DNA from: Rhabdophis nuchalis
Taxonomy: Eukaryota > Chordata > Lepidosauria > Squamata > Natricidae
NCBI GenBank assembly: GCA_039707465.1
Contig: CM077643.1
Coordinates: 243,186,167 to 243,250,166, forward strand
Length of the DNA: 64,000 nucleotides
Direction of reading: 5' to 3'
This document shows positions 44,307-55,245 of this stretch, in pieces. The translations under genes were made by a program, and so were the position numbers. The notes below the pieces were generated by a model. It saw only the letters and a program-made list of their open reading frames with translations. It searched no databases and had not been told where the DNA came from. Each line of letters opens with the position of its first letter. Position 1 is the first letter of the stretch.

Positions 44307-47300
44307 GTTGGGCTGGAGTGGGCGGGGGATGGGGGGGGGGTTTGCGGAGAGCTCGTCTTCTTGTTGGGCAGCTTCCCTCAATCGCTCGCGCTTCCAAATG
44401 CGTTGAGAAAAGCTGAATCCAGAAGTTTGGGACTTTTAGTCCTGCATGCTTGAAAATATTGCCCAAGCAGGAGCTGGAAGTCGCGACTTGGTATTGCCAA
44501 GAAAGGAGCGGGAAGCCCTGTAGCTACCTGACACAGTAATACCATAAACAAATCTTTTTTTGTTTTTGCTGAGAGGAGAGCATCATCTCAAACTGTCCCA
44601 CTGTTTCAGTCAATTGGCTGCATTCGTTACACTTGACAAAGATCTCTGGTGGGAGCAGGATGCGGATAATGCATTCATCCTTGATCTCTGGGTGGCTTTT
44701 GATAATATCCCAGTATTTGAGAGGCTGCCACAAAGAAGAGGGGGGTTATTTTCCAAAGCACCCAGAGAGCAGGACAAGAAACAATGAATGGAAACTAATC
44801 AAGGAGAGATGCAACCTGGAATTGAGGAGAAACTTCCTAACAGTGAGGACAATTAACCAGTGGAACAGCTTGCCTTCAGATGTTGTGGAGGCTTCATCAC
44901 TGGATGAAGGTTTTTAAGAAGAGACTGGACAGTCACTTGTCTGAAATGGTATAGGACAGGTTCTCCTGCTTGAGCAGGGGGCTGGACTACAAGACCTCCA
45001 AGCCCCTTCTTGCTCTATTCTGATTCTGATTAAACCATGATATCCTTCTGGGCCAACTGCAGGATTTGAGACAGTGCAGTGTTGCACTGTTGGTGCAGTG
45101 TTGTACTGGTTCAGTTTCTTTCTCTGGCTAGTTCCAATCAGTATCGATAAAGGGGAAGAGGTCCAACCAATGGCTGCTCCACTCAAACAAATTATTTGCC
45201 CATGCCACTGCTGCTATAATTATGCTGAAGAGTGTGGTCAGAAAACTAATCCTCTCATCTGGTTCTCTGTATTGTGCAAACAGCTGATGGATATGTAGGT
45301 TAATTGTTCCTTTGCACACCTCAAAAGAACATGTTAGGCCTGATGAAAATGGGGATTCTCAAGGCACTCTGCTGTCAGTTTTCTCCTGTGAGAATATGTA
45401 TGGATGGGGGGGAAAAGATGTACAGGGCAAATGAAGGTTATCTTAACTATCTAAAGAGGTTCTCATCCCATCTGGGCTATTGCAGATGTTTTGTGCTTGT
45501 GTGTATGCTAAATGAAAATAAAATTTAAAAAGGATGTGACCGCTTCCTTTACACACACCATCAGAGTTAAAAGGCCACGAGGACAACTGAGAGAGGGACA
45601 TCCCAAGTCATGCACTTCCATGGACAGTTAACTCACTGGAGTAACAGATTCCTAGTCAGCTATGTTGTGTGAACATAGCTGTAGTAATTTAAAATAGATA
45701 ACGATTTTTGAAATAAACAGGTTGCTTTTATATTTAGATGTGCTTACTCCGTATACTCAGCTCAACATCTAACTGCATATAGCTAAGATATGATGTAATG
45801 ATAAGATTCTTATATACAAATAATAATTTACAAAATGTAACTTTTTTTATAGATAAACATACAAAAAAAGAACTCAGTAAATAAGGAGGAATATGACGCT
45901 GTTGTGAAGAAACTTGATGTATGTAAGCTTCCCGTTACTAATCTGTGATCTATAATCTTCTCTTGTGTAAATATAAGACAGAGATAAGAAAAAAATTATC
46001 TGATATCTGAAAGAGTTGTATCCTAGATGTCAGGTAAACTTGGTGACAACAAGCATGATACATGCTGGCTAACATTTAGTCTATAACACACATTCTTCAG
46101 TTGTACTTTAATTTGCAGAAAGAAGAAAAAGAACATGCAGAGACAAAGAATACCTTAGCAATAACATCTGAACGCCTGCAGTTTGCCCTAGGAGAGATTG
46201 ATATTTTGTCGAAACAACTTGAGTGGGAGAAACAAGCATTTGACAAGGCGTAAGCTTGTAACTTGGTGGGGGAAACCCTATGAATAGAAGTGGTTTTATA
46301 GTTTGTCTGGGATAAATTATTTCACTCTTTTTAAATTAGTCATCACATAGTCTGTCTAAGAGGAGCCAACCCCTTACCCTACTCTCCCCTTCTTCTGGCA
46401 GCATCTATGATCATCTAAATGTTGGGAAAAACAAAAGCCAAAGATATGCAAAATTAGCGTCACTTCAGTCACTGGCTTCAATAAAATTAAGCATAGTTAA
46501 ATGCATTAGATTAGATGATATACTATTTATTTTTTGAAATATTACCAGCACATTTAAAACTTACAACAAAGTTCTGGAATGTGGAATGTTGTTGGCTAAT
46601 ATAGAGATTAGACTAGGAATCCTCAAACTCTTCAACTCACTAAACTTTCCATGATGTATCAGATTGTTTATTGACTGTCCACCCCAAATATTTATTGTAT
46701 GAAAATAATTTAATAAATGGTATCTTAAGTAATAGTTCTGTGAATACTAATACTAATTGCACAGTAATGAGTAGTCACTATTGACTGCTTTGAAAAAGAT
46801 TGTATTAAACCAGACCTGTTGGCAATCTGTTTCTGGATACTGCCATTGGGCAATGCCCACATTAGGAACTACATAGTAGAAGAATTAATTCATTACAGCT
46901 ATATACAATAATACTGAATGCTACAAATAACTCCATGTGAATTTGAATCAGTCGTGGGTTCCTACTGGTTCGGATTGGTTCGGCTGAACCATTAGCACTG
47001 ACTGCAAGCCAAGCCAAGAGCGAACTGGTTCTCTGTATCCATGAAAGTGGGTAGCCTGCCTGTTCCTGGGTTATACTAACCTTTATTTCTACTTCCGAAG
47101 CCCAGCTGATCAGTGGCATCAGATTGAATTGCTGCTCCTCAGCTAGTATCCTTGCTCCTTTTCTTGTTTGCAATGCGGAAGTCCAATTTTTGCTAAACTA
47201 TGCACGCTTGCACAGCGAAGCGCATGTGAAGCGAACCGGTTGTGCAGCAGGTAGGAACTCACCCCTAATTTGAATCAGTGCAATATTATATTGTACATAT

Positions 47301-50300
47301 AAAATACATATTGCATATATAAAATAAATTGCAGAAGTTTAAACGGAGTCCCAGGACCAAGAGGATCGAGAGAGGCCCTGCTCACAACAACTCCCGCCCT
47401 TACAACTTCCATGTTAGACTATTATTGTAACATGCTCTACATGGGGTTGCCCCTGACAACCATTTAGAAACTCCAACTGGTGCAGAACGCGACCATGCAG
47501 GTAGTAAATAGTGACAGATATATAGCACATGTAGCACAACTCCTGTGCCCACTGACTACTGGTGTATTTCCAGGTACAATTCAAAGTGCTGGTGGTTACC
47601 TTTAAACGCCTACATGGCTTGGAACTAGGGTACCTGAGGGATTGCCTTTTTTCAAGAGCTGCTATGCATCCAACCAGGTCAAGCAGGATAGGCATGCTGC
47701 AGATCCTGTTAATCAAAGAATGCCCACTGGATGGGGATCAGATGACGAGCTTTTTCCTCACTGGTCCCAGCTCTTTGGAACATCTTCAGAGATAAGTGTG
47801 GCTCCAACCCTGTTAGACTTTTGTAAGGCCCAAAATCCTGGCTATGTTTCTGAGGCTGGGGAACTGAATATATCAAACGCCCCATTTCCTGCTATATTGC
47901 TAAGTAGTCAAGTACGGTGTTCCTATATGTATTTAATTTGTATGTTTTAATGTTTTATTAGTCTTACTGTTTTAAAATGTTTTTCATATTTTTAGGTAAT
48001 TTATTTTTTCAATTGTAAGCCACCCAGAGTCATTGACTGAGATGGACAGCCATTGAAATTGAACAAACAACAAATATTGGGTCAATAATTACATGATGAC
48101 CCGCTTTAACAACCAGCATGGCTTATAATTATAATTCCATTCTCAATTACAGTTGTAAGTTTAGGCCTATCTGTAACTCATAATGATCTGCAGGTCAGAC
48201 AATTCGATAGTTTCAGACATGAATCTGGTAAATTCTAAGTGATATGTATTACGATTCATGTTACCCAAAATATAATGGAGTCCCTATTTCCTCTATAGTT
48301 AAAACTCTGCTACATCAAATATGTAATAAAACCAATTCTTTGTTACTTGCCTTATAGACTTTCTCAAATAAACAGTAAAATGCTAAAACAATCACTTCAG
48401 AAAGACAAACTTATAAACAAATGTACAGGTAAGTTCAACAGAAATTTGAAATGTTTGAAGGGCACATTGATTATTTTTAATGAAACACTTCTAAATGCAT
48501 GCTTTCAAATAATATCTGTCTTGCAATAGGATCAGTCCCCTTAATTTTTTTAGGTACACAACTCTTAAAATTTGCTATGTAAGGTTAGGATTCTAAGGGC
48601 ATGTTGACCATTAAGCTAGGGAAACAGATCTGCTCATTGAAACTCATAAATGGATTGTGTTATACATTGTGAGATGTAGGAAGAGGAAAACTTAAATGAC
48701 TCCCAACTTCCCATTGTAGAAATTGAAACCCACATTCAGAAGCAGGAAAATATTCTAAGCTGTAAAGAAAATGAAATCAAGGAATTGCATTATTTTGTCA
48801 ACAAGCAAAAGCAAATCTTAAAGTAAGTACCTCAAGCTGAGATTTCTTTCTCTTTCTATTCACTGTTAACTTCAGTAGGAGACATATACTTTAGCAAATT
48901 CAGTGAATTTTTTTATTATTTGTTTATTTATTTAAAAGATTTGTATGGCTGCCCATCTTAGACCATATCTGACTAGTGGGATGGGCAGATAGCCACAGAG
49001 AGAGACAGTCCCATAAATAATCTGGCTTTATCTCATAAAGGTTGAATTGCACCTGGAAAGAAGCCAGTTCAGTTCATCTTGCAACAACATGGCAAACTAA
49101 AAGATGTCCAGCATTGTGCACGCTACCATATGCTACACCCGTTGTAACTTCTGGGTGGTCTTCAAGGGCAGCCCCATATAGAGCACATTGTAGTAATCCA
49201 ACCAGAAAGGCTAAGGACTGAATCAGAGGTGGTATTCTGCCAGTTTGCCTTGGTTTGTCTGAACCGGTAGCAGCAGGAGGAGGCTCCGCCCACCCACCCA
49301 GACATCATCACGGATGTTATGCGCTATGCACAGAATGTTCTCCGCATGCACAGAAGCACCACATGCGTGCTCCTGGTTCCAAACCGGTAGCGAAGAGAAG
49401 ATAAAACCATTACTAGACTGAATGACTGTGAACAATGCTTCCCAGTCCAGGAATAGGCATAAATGGCTCAGAAAATGGGCAAAGATCCCCCTGGCCACAG
49501 TTTCCATCTGCTCCATCCCAGTTCCTATAGGCAGCATGGTTGAATCAATTTCTTTCCATTTTAATCCTTGTTATACATATATTGTTTGGTTTCAAACTGT
49601 CCTCTGTTAGTTCCTTAGTTCTCAATATGTAAACCAAAGAAAAAGCTGATGTAATATTTGCCAAAGATTTCCCGGACTAACCGGAAATCAGAGTCTTTGC
49701 CTTCTTCTCCAAGACACTGACCCGAGGACCACACAGAAGGTTGCAAAAAATTTTGCTGCAGTATTAGCTTGTAAGAACCGTGGGAAGGGTCAGGTTGGTC
49801 CCACTGGCTGAGGCCAGTTGTGCTGATTGTTCGCAGCGTACCACTCGGTGGCCGCATCAGATGTTGACACAAGCACTCATGTAAATCTTAACATGGTATC
49901 TTCCATATATGCTCAATTCAAACTGATCATACTCCTAAACCATAGATTTAAATTTCTAACGGTTAGATGGTACGGTTGACAGACTGGTCCTTGTCATCAA
50001 TTTTGCCTGTTGTCTCCCACCCTTCAGTGGGACTCGGCTGTATATTCCCATGTGTTTTGTTTATCTTGTCTTTTGGTCCATGACCGCAATAAAGTTTTAT
50101 CTATCTATTTAATGGGTCATAATATTCCTGCTTCCTGGGTATATCTAATTGATATCCTTTGTTGCTTTCCTAACTACCATAGGTTTCCTGTTTTTTATTC
50201 TTTTCACTTTTCAGAAGCTCTAGGCCTGTTTTGATATTACATGATTTTAACAAGTATGCTCTTCTCCTTTCTTTGGTGTATCCATGAGGTAATATTTAAC

Positions 50301-51137
50301 TCAAAATTCCCATATGTTGTGAAGTGATCATACTTGGCTACATTAAATATAGTTCTTCTGGTTTTCTTAGACGCTGCAGTTGATCACAATTAATAGAAAA
50401 TCAGTCATACCTAGGGAAAATATGATGGATCAAGCCTAGGAGTTGAAGGATTCCTTCCTTCCTTCTTTCCTTCCTTCCTTCCTTCCTGTTAAGTTGGGGG
50501 TGAATGAAGAGGCAGGACTCCAAAAGTGACTTCAGCTCTTTATTGTTCGACTGGTAAAACACGCTTGGAAAAACTTCTCTGCCAGCTGCTGAAAGTGCTC
50601 TCTTTTTAAAGGGCACTGACAGGCAGTCTGGCCACTGACATTTCTTTATTTTTCCCAATGCGCAGCAGTTATGCTAATGCCCTATTTAACCACCACATTC
50701 ACCATCCCAACCTGAGTGAAACCTTTGCTCCCTATATGCATATTTAACCCTCCCTCACTCCCTTCCTCTCCCTATAATGTATGATTATTACAGCTATACC
50801 AGCTCCATTACTGCCTAATATACTGCCTAAGCACCCGTATATTGTTTTCTCTGAAGTAGCAGTGATAAGCTTTTCAACTATATGTACGCATATTGGGAAG
50901 GACTTTGTATGGATACATTCATCCATGTATTTCTTTGAGTTATATAACATATCAAATTCAGTCTGGATACATGATCTGACACCAGCACCATGTGGTAGGG
51001 GCTTTTACTATATTGTTAATGATTATGTGTTGTTGTTGTTTTGCAGGAAACAAACATCTGAATTCAAAATACAGATGCAACAAGAAAGTTACATAGCAAA
51101 TGTACTTGGAAAAAGGCTCAAGAAAAGTTTTAAGTAA
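44226..51137 (+). CDS. SPATA24: SPATA24, spermatogenesis-associated coiled-coil protein (complete, 6 exons)
   Basis: Known family: SPATA24 (TIPT/T6441) is a testis-enriched coiled-coil protein reported to bind TBPL1 (TRF2) and DNA. Seen: exons 44,226-44,306; 45,853-45,918; 46,119-46,249; 48,358-48,428; 48,720-48,822; 51,047-51,137 join in phase to 180 residues (human about 205). Heptad-rich segments run through most of the protein: LRDLIEIQEVLLDKLRLK, then SERLQFALGEIDILSKQLEW, and a QKQ...FKIQMQQESYIANVL C-terminal motif shared with mammals. It is shorter at both ends than in human. No signal peptide or membrane segment. It sits between DNAJC18 and PROB1, as in mammals. Confidence 0.93.
44307..45852 (+). 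other. SPATA24: SPATA24 intron 1 with CR1 element
   Basis: A 1.5-kb intron. A CR1 3' end occupies 44,690-45,036. The remainder has no feature I recognise. Confidence 0.75.
44690..45036 (+). mobile_element. CR1 LINE 3' end
   Basis: It reads ATATCCCAGTATTTGAGAGG, AACTTCCTAACAGTGAGGAC, AATTAACCAGTGGAACAGC and GGGGGCTGGACTACAAGACC and ends TCTATTCTGATTCTGATT. This is the CR1 3' terminus with its short ATTCT-type repeat. The decayed frame shows RNFLTVRTINQWNSLPSDVV. Confidence 0.88.
45853..45918 (+). CDS. SPATA24: SPATA24 exon 2
   Basis: A 22-codon exon, acceptor TTTTATAG and donor GAT/GTATGT. Encodes INIQKKNSVNKEEYDAVVKK LD, equivalent to the mammalian FVSKEEFQAVEKKL segment. Confidence 0.88.
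46119..46249 (+). CDS. SPATA24: SPATA24 exon 3
   Basis: Acceptor ATTTGCAG, donor AAGGC/GTAAGC. Encodes KEEKEHAETKNTLAITSERL and QFALGEIDILSKQLEWEKQA FDK, the most conserved coiled-coil part. Phase 2. Confidence 0.95.
46949..47267. mobile_element. 319-bp non-autonomous hAT element
   Basis: Starts CAGTCGTGGGTTCCTAC and ends GTAGGAACTCACCCCTA. Exact 8-bp duplications, ATTTGAAT, lie at 46,941-46,948 and 47,268-47,275. Contains GGTTCGGATTGGTTCGGC and GCGAACCGGTTGTGC, the AACCGGTT-type motif seen in related copies. Confidence 0.88.
47340..48060 (+). mobile_element. L2-like LINE 3' end
   Basis: The broken frames show FKVLVVTFKRLHGLELGYLR, TRSSRIGMLQ and GPSSLEHL. A 3' UTR with CCACCCAGAGTCATTGACTG follows. 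It ends in an AAACAAACAACAAA stretch instead of AATA units. Confidence 0.75.
48358..48428 (+). CDS. SPATA24: SPATA24 exon 4
   Basis: Acceptor CTTATAG, donor ACAG/GTAAGT. Encodes LSQINSKMLKQSLQKDKLIN KCT. Phase 1. Confidence 0.93.
48720..48822 (+). CDS. SPATA24: SPATA24 exon 5
   Basis: Acceptor CATTGTAG, donor TTAAA/GTAAGT. Encodes EIETHIQKQENILSCKENEI and KELHYFVNKQKQIL, closely matching the mammalian KENEIKELQ segment. Phase 2. Confidence 0.95.
48908..49540 (-). mobile_element. reversed LINE 3' fragment interrupted by hAT
   Basis: It begins with TTTATTATTTGTTTATTTAT and TGTATGGCTGCCCATCT (reversed terminal box) and continues with CACATTGTAGTAATCCAACC. Similar sequence resumes after the hAT at 49,424 (GACTGTGAACAATGCTTCCC). 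The family is L2/CR1-like but not resolved. Confidence 0.55.
49224..49415. mobile_element. 192-bp non-autonomous hAT element
   Basis: Starts CAGAGGTGGTATTCTGCC, ends AAAACCATTACTA. Exact 8-bp duplications, GACTGAAT, lie at 49,216-49,223 and 49,416-49,423. Internally it shares GGAGGCTCCGCCCACC and GCGCTATGCACAGAA with the element at 4,428. Confidence 0.85.
50453..50486. repeat. (TTCC)n microsatellite
   Basis: About eight TTCC units with one TTTCC variant, directly abutting the LTR-like sequence. Confidence 0.9.
50487..50697 (-). mobile_element. solo-LTR-like sequence
   Basis: On the minus strand it begins TGTGGTGGTTAAATAGGG and ends CCCCCAACTTAACA (TG...CA ends). A TTTAAAAAG box and AATAAAGAGCTGAAG come before the end, in LTR promoter/polyadenylation order. 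No internal region or partner LTR nearby, and the target duplication is not convincing. Confidence 0.35.
51047..51137 (+). CDS. SPATA24: SPATA24 exon 6 and stop
   Basis: Acceptor TTTTGCAG. Encodes KQTSEFKIQMQQESYIANVL and GKRLKKSFK before TAA. The mammalian tail beyond this point (an Arg/His-rich extension) is missing. Confidence 0.93.
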
Positions 51138-51372
51138 CTATAGAAGCATTTCCTTGGATTACCAGTTTAGGACTGTTTTTCTTCTCTAAAGGTTCTCCTG
51201 AAAAAAATCACAAAATATCAAGTTTTCATTTCTCATTCTTTTTATTGGGCCAAAATTGAATATCCTTTATTTATGCATTTATCTAAAATAGATACACAGC
51301 TATTCTGAAATGCTATTGTCTGAATGTTTTGTTTCATTCCTATCAAGGAACATAATTAATGATGGAAAGGGC

Positions 51373-51378
51373 AATAAA
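51373..51378 (+). terminator. SPATA24: candidate SPATA24 polyadenylation signal
   Basis: AATAAA 236 bases after the SPATA24 stop, followed by TTATGTTGTGTG about 30 bases later as a possible GT-rich element. Confidence 0.55.
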
Positions 51379-51618
51379 ACAACAAGACTATCTTATCCCA
51401 ATTCATTATGTTGTGTGAAATATATGAGCAATTAAATTAGAAGTGTTGCACTAAGAAATGAGCTTCTGAATTTTTCATAATCTCTAGAAAAGTCTTGATC
51501 AAGTCTTGTGGATTTGAAAAGTTTTGCAGATGAGGAAGAATCAGCTAGGCAACCATAAGGATCTAATAAGGAGAAGGTAGACCTCTGATAGGAGCACCGT
51601 AACTATTTTAGTATAGTA

Positions 51619-51752
51619 CAATGCTGTCAAACTCATGGCCCACAGGCTAGATGTGTCACACACTGGCCACGCCCACACCCGGTTTAGCAAAGGGGGAAAA
51701 GTCCTGATACATCACATGTCACTGCCGTGACAATGCAAGTTTGACACCCCTG
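51619..51752. mobile_element. 134-bp non-autonomous hAT element
   Basis: Starts CAATGCTGTCAAACTC and ends AGTTTGACACCCCTG. The 8-bp flanks GTATAGTA and GTATAGTT differ at one base. Contains GGCCACGCCCACACCCGG. Confidence 0.85.
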
Positions 51753-52014
51753 GTATAGTTCTGCACAGATTATCACAAATGCTTTCTACTTTTCTCTATC
51801 TTGGAAAAGAGGTTCTTGGGATTCAGGTAATCAATTATGTCTGGATTGCATCTCCTGGAGATATGCCCTGTTTTGAAGATACCATACATTGGAGAAATAA
51901 TATATTTTGGTTTGCCACATTTACAAAACTATATAATGTACCAATTATAGGTAGATAAAAGGGGGGCAATAGAAAGTGAAACCTGCTCCAGACAGAAATG
52001 GTCAATTTCAGTTT

Positions 52015-52330
52015 TAATAATAATAATAATAAATTTAATTTGTAGACCGCTCCCTCTCCCCGAAGGGACTCGGGGCGTTGCACAGGGGAATTAAAAACAT
52101 ACAAACATAGATACATCATAAATATATAAAATCAAATTAAACAATTTATCCCTGCGCTAAAAATCCTAAAAACTACACCCCTTAAAAACCCAATTAAAAC
52201 AATTTAGATGTTCAGACTAAAAAGGCTGGAAGGTAGGTTAGGCCAGGCCGGCCTGTTGGAAAAGATAAGTCTTGAGCTTTTGTCGGAAGGCGCGGAGGTC
52301 CGTGGTTGTTCTGAGTTTTGACTCTGCTGG
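52015..52330 (-). mobile_element. reversed L2-like LINE 3' end
   Basis: Left (AAT)n tail at 52,017-52,032, then GACTCGGGGCGTTGCACAGG (reversed terminal box) and GGCCGGCCTGTTGGAAAAGA, GGAAGGCGCGGAGGTCCG. The same phrases occur in the reversed copy at 36,130-36,340. Confidence 0.75.
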
Positions 52331-53148
52331 CTGTTTTCTAGCCTTTATTCCATATCTAGCCTTTATTCCTTTATATGATCCCCATGAATTGGTTCTCCTA
52401 ATTTACTTACATCCCTGATTTATATGAATGGCTGAGTTGTTGTGTGAGTTGAGAACAACTCTGCTAAACATTTTGGATTCTGGTTCTTCAAAACCTCAGT
52501 TAATATACTATATTTACCTTAAGTTGTCGTGAGATTTACATTTTTTTTTAATTAATTCCCAAGCCTTTAAATTTAGCTCCATTAGTGAACTGATCTGACC
52601 CAGAGTATCCAGTAGCATGATCTTGGCATGGCTGTAGTGGATTAGCACCTGCTGCTGTTCCTTTGCTACCCCTTTTTATAAAAACTAAATAAACAACATA
52701 ACTTTGCTATAGTTTCCACTAAGTGCCGCCTGTTGTATCTCATGCCACGTGTTGTAAACTGATATACACATATCTATGTTTACTTGCTGGTTGGTTTGAA
52801 GAGAAAGAAAAAAATAATATCTCCTTTATTTTATAGATATTGAACATAAGAGGGATATTTTATATAAGGTTTGAAAAGCCATCTTTTAGCTCAAGCTGAA
52901 ACCTTTCGGGTCCCCTTTTTAGGTACAAATGGATTGAATCTCTCAATTGTGAATTAGCCATTTCAATCAGTGTCAGGTAAAATTCAGTTAATTATCTTGG
53001 CTACATTTCAGTACTGAGGTGATGTTTGGGGAATTGGATCAATAGAGCCATATGTCATTTAGATGCTGAAACATTTATAAGAACTCACATTGTACTAGTA
53101 GTCGAAGTACTTTCAGTGGTAATATTAAACATCTTAATTTTGCATCTA

Positions 53149-53303
53149 CTTTATATACAAGTACCAAATATGTTTGGCAAAGTTCAAAGTTTATTCCAAA
53201 TAGTACTAGTAACAAAACCCCTTATTAATAGAGGTTTTGTTACTAGTACTATTTGGAATAAACTTTGAACTTTGCCAAACATATTTGGTACTTGTATATA
53301 AAG
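53149..53303. repeat. perfect 71-bp-arm inverted repeat (hairpin)
   Basis: Arms 53,149-53,219 and 53,233-53,303 are reverse complements with no mismatch that I could find, around a 13-nt loop. The arm begins CTTTATATACAAGTACC. No target duplication and no terminal motif like those of the hAT or Tigger families. The 80-residue open frame across it is fortuitous. Confidence 0.92.
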
Positions 53304-53511
53304 AATGAATCCGTCACAGTGACAAAGCATAACATGACAAATTAAACAGAAGATAATATGGAAAGTAAGTAGGAATGCTTGAAATTTCCTCAGTCCTGGT
53401 GAATAAAATTTAGTTTAAGGTAACCCAAAGGGATTTTTTTAAAGCTATTTTAGGAGTATTCAAAATAGCACTGATATTGTTGTATGCACTGTTTCCATTA
53501 TTTAAAAAAGG

Positions 53512-53842
53512 TAAAAGTAAAAGTTCCTCTCAAGCGTGCTAGTCATTCCGACTCTAGGGGGAGGTACTCATCTCCATTTCAAAACCAAAGAGCCTGAAGA
53601 CATCTCCGTGGTCATGTGGCCGGCATGACTAAAGACAGAAGGCGCACGGAACACTATAACCTTCCCACCAAAGGTGGTGCCTATTTTTCTTCTTGCATTT
53701 TTACATGCTTTCAAACTGCTAGGTTGGCAGAAGCTGGGACAAGTAACGGAAGCTTACCCTGTTACATGGCGCTAGGGAATCGAACTGCCGACCTTTCTCA
53801 TTGACAAACTCGGCATCTTAGCCACTGAGCTACCACGTCCCT
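53512..53842 (-). mobile_element. Sauria-type tRNA-derived SINE
   Basis: On the minus strand it begins TAGGGACGTGGTAGCTCAGT, with RNA polymerase III A-box-like (TAGCTCAGTGGCTAAG) and B-box-like (GGTCGGCAGTTCGATTCCC) sites. It passes through a body with GCCGGCCACATGACCACGG and ends in ACTTTTACTTTTACCTTTT. Flanking TAAAAAAGG-type direct repeats suggest an intact insertion. The tail type is that of Sauria SINEs mobilised by Bov-B. Confidence 0.88.
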
Positions 53843-54899
53843 AAAAAAGGAGAAGACTCTTAAACTTGACTCTGGGTTTATATGAAATATCCATCTTTTC
53901 AGTCAAGGAGAAGTGGCTTGCCCCTGCCTTCCAGAATATATTTGTACTTTTCAGTCTGGTAAATAGGACTGGGATTTCCACAGTTTCCCTTCCAAATGCT
54001 ATTTAGCTTCTATGTCCTGTGAAGGTCAGTAAATTCCTATTATATGCTGAGGTAATTTGTTGTAGAACAAAGTAACCTTAAAATGTATTAAATCTATGAT
54101 AAGAAAAGTGTATGTAGTAATAAATAGAAATACCACATTTTAGGAAACATCTCTCTGTCAGCATAATTGGTATGGAGTAGCCAAAAGTGTTCAGAAATTC
54201 ATCCAGTCCAATCTGGCACAGCCAGATTATCAATTTGTAAGCCATACCACTGGTGAGAGCAGCTGTGCTTTCATGCTGAGCCACTTCTCTTTCATAAAGT
54301 TTCCTAGGATAAGCCAGTTGGTTTTCAGAATCACAGAACCAGGCTTTAAAAATGCATCTGTTTGCCCCAGTGAGGATATAGTATTTTATTTCCCATTTAG
54401 AGAGAAAGAGCTTCACACTTCCAGCCTGGGAATCTAGTTAATCAAGAGATGGTCATTTGGGGAAAAGAGTATGTAGAAGCCACAGACGGATGGTAAAAAT
54501 CTTTTTATTTGTATGTGCAAAGATCTGAATAGAAGAGTAGGTCGCCTCTCTCAAAATGATCCCTGGGAAAGATTATTTGGATGAAAGGGTGTGGGGTCTT
54601 AGTTCCCTGGGAATGATTTATGAAAGGGTACCAATGAGTTTGCTTTAAACATTCATTTCACCACATTCAGTGACAGAGAACACAAAGGTCAGGTTCTCCA
54701 TGGCCTACACAGAGACCCCAAAATGGCAGACTGAAGACACCTCTGTGAAAAGCAGAGCCAACAACCATGGTGAATGAAGCACTTGTGAATAGACTGGCTC
54801 TTTGAAATCTCTCTAGACAAGGAGAAGACTTGAGTTTGCACACAAGTGTGCTAGACAGTTGCTTCTCATAAGGAGATTATAAGGTAAGTAACTGTTGTT

Positions 54900-55075
54900 C
54901 TGTATTGTATATAGTGTATAATTGTCAGTTGAAGTTCTCATTCTGGTCCTCTATGGTAGCGGGAAAATATTCTCTCCTGATTGGTTGTTTGGCTGAACAG
55001 TTCCCTATAAAAGGAGTTGTGTCAGCCATGGTGTTCAGTTGCCTCACAGGCAGTATTGAATAAAGAGCTGTTAGG
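54900..55075 (+). mobile_element. LTR-promoter-like sequence
   Basis: A GATTGGTT (inverted CCAAT), CTATAAAAGGAG (TATA box), then TTGAATAAAGAGCTGTTAGG within 75 bases resembles the U3/R layout of an LTR. Ends and partner are not identified, and it runs into an L2-like tail. Weakly supported. Confidence 0.3.
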
Positions 55076-55129
55076 GGTTTTTATTGTGCATTTTAGAGCA
55101 GGCTTAGTATTTAATTTATTTTTAGCATA

Positions 55130-55245
55130 GGTATTTATATTGATGTTTTTATTATTGTTTTTTATCATTGCCTGTTCACCGCCCTGAGTCCCATAAGGGA
55201 GAAAGGGCGGTATACAAATTCGAATACAATTACAATTACAAAGAA
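55130..55245 (+). repeat. L2-like LINE 3' tail
   Basis: CACCGCCCTGAGTCCCATAA and GGGAGAAAGGGCGGTATACA followed by ATTACAATTACAA. Only the terminal ~110 bases remain. Confidence 0.7.

Larger units (their letters stand above)
46250..48357 (+). other. SPATA24: SPATA24 intron 3 with hAT and L2-like inserts
   Basis: A 2.1-kb intron. Contents are a hAT element (46,949-47,267) and an L2-like LINE end (47,340-48,060). The other parts are featureless. Introns 2 (45,919-46,118) and 4 (48,429-48,719) are under 300 bases. Confidence 0.75.
48823..51046 (+). other. SPATA24: SPATA24 intron 5 with nested repeats
   Basis: A 2.2-kb intron. It holds a reversed LINE fragment (48,908-49,540) with a hAT element inside it (49,224-49,415), a TTCC microsatellite (50,453-50,486) and an LTR-like sequence (50,487-50,697). 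Nothing recognised in 49,540-50,450. Confidence 0.75.

Noticed and set aside
44190..44453. 87-residue frame beginning upstream of SPATA24
   Set aside because: It is SPATA24 exon 1 read through its donor into the intron; the exon 2 join in phase 0 gives the family sequence instead.
53026..53268. 80-residue plus-strand open frame over the hairpin
   Set aside because: It is created by the inverted repeat itself and AT-rich flank; no protein similarity.
53775..53842. tRNA-like sequence with A and B boxes
   Set aside because: It is the tRNA-derived head of a SINE, embedded in a 330-bp element with tail and flanking repeats, not a functional tRNA gene.
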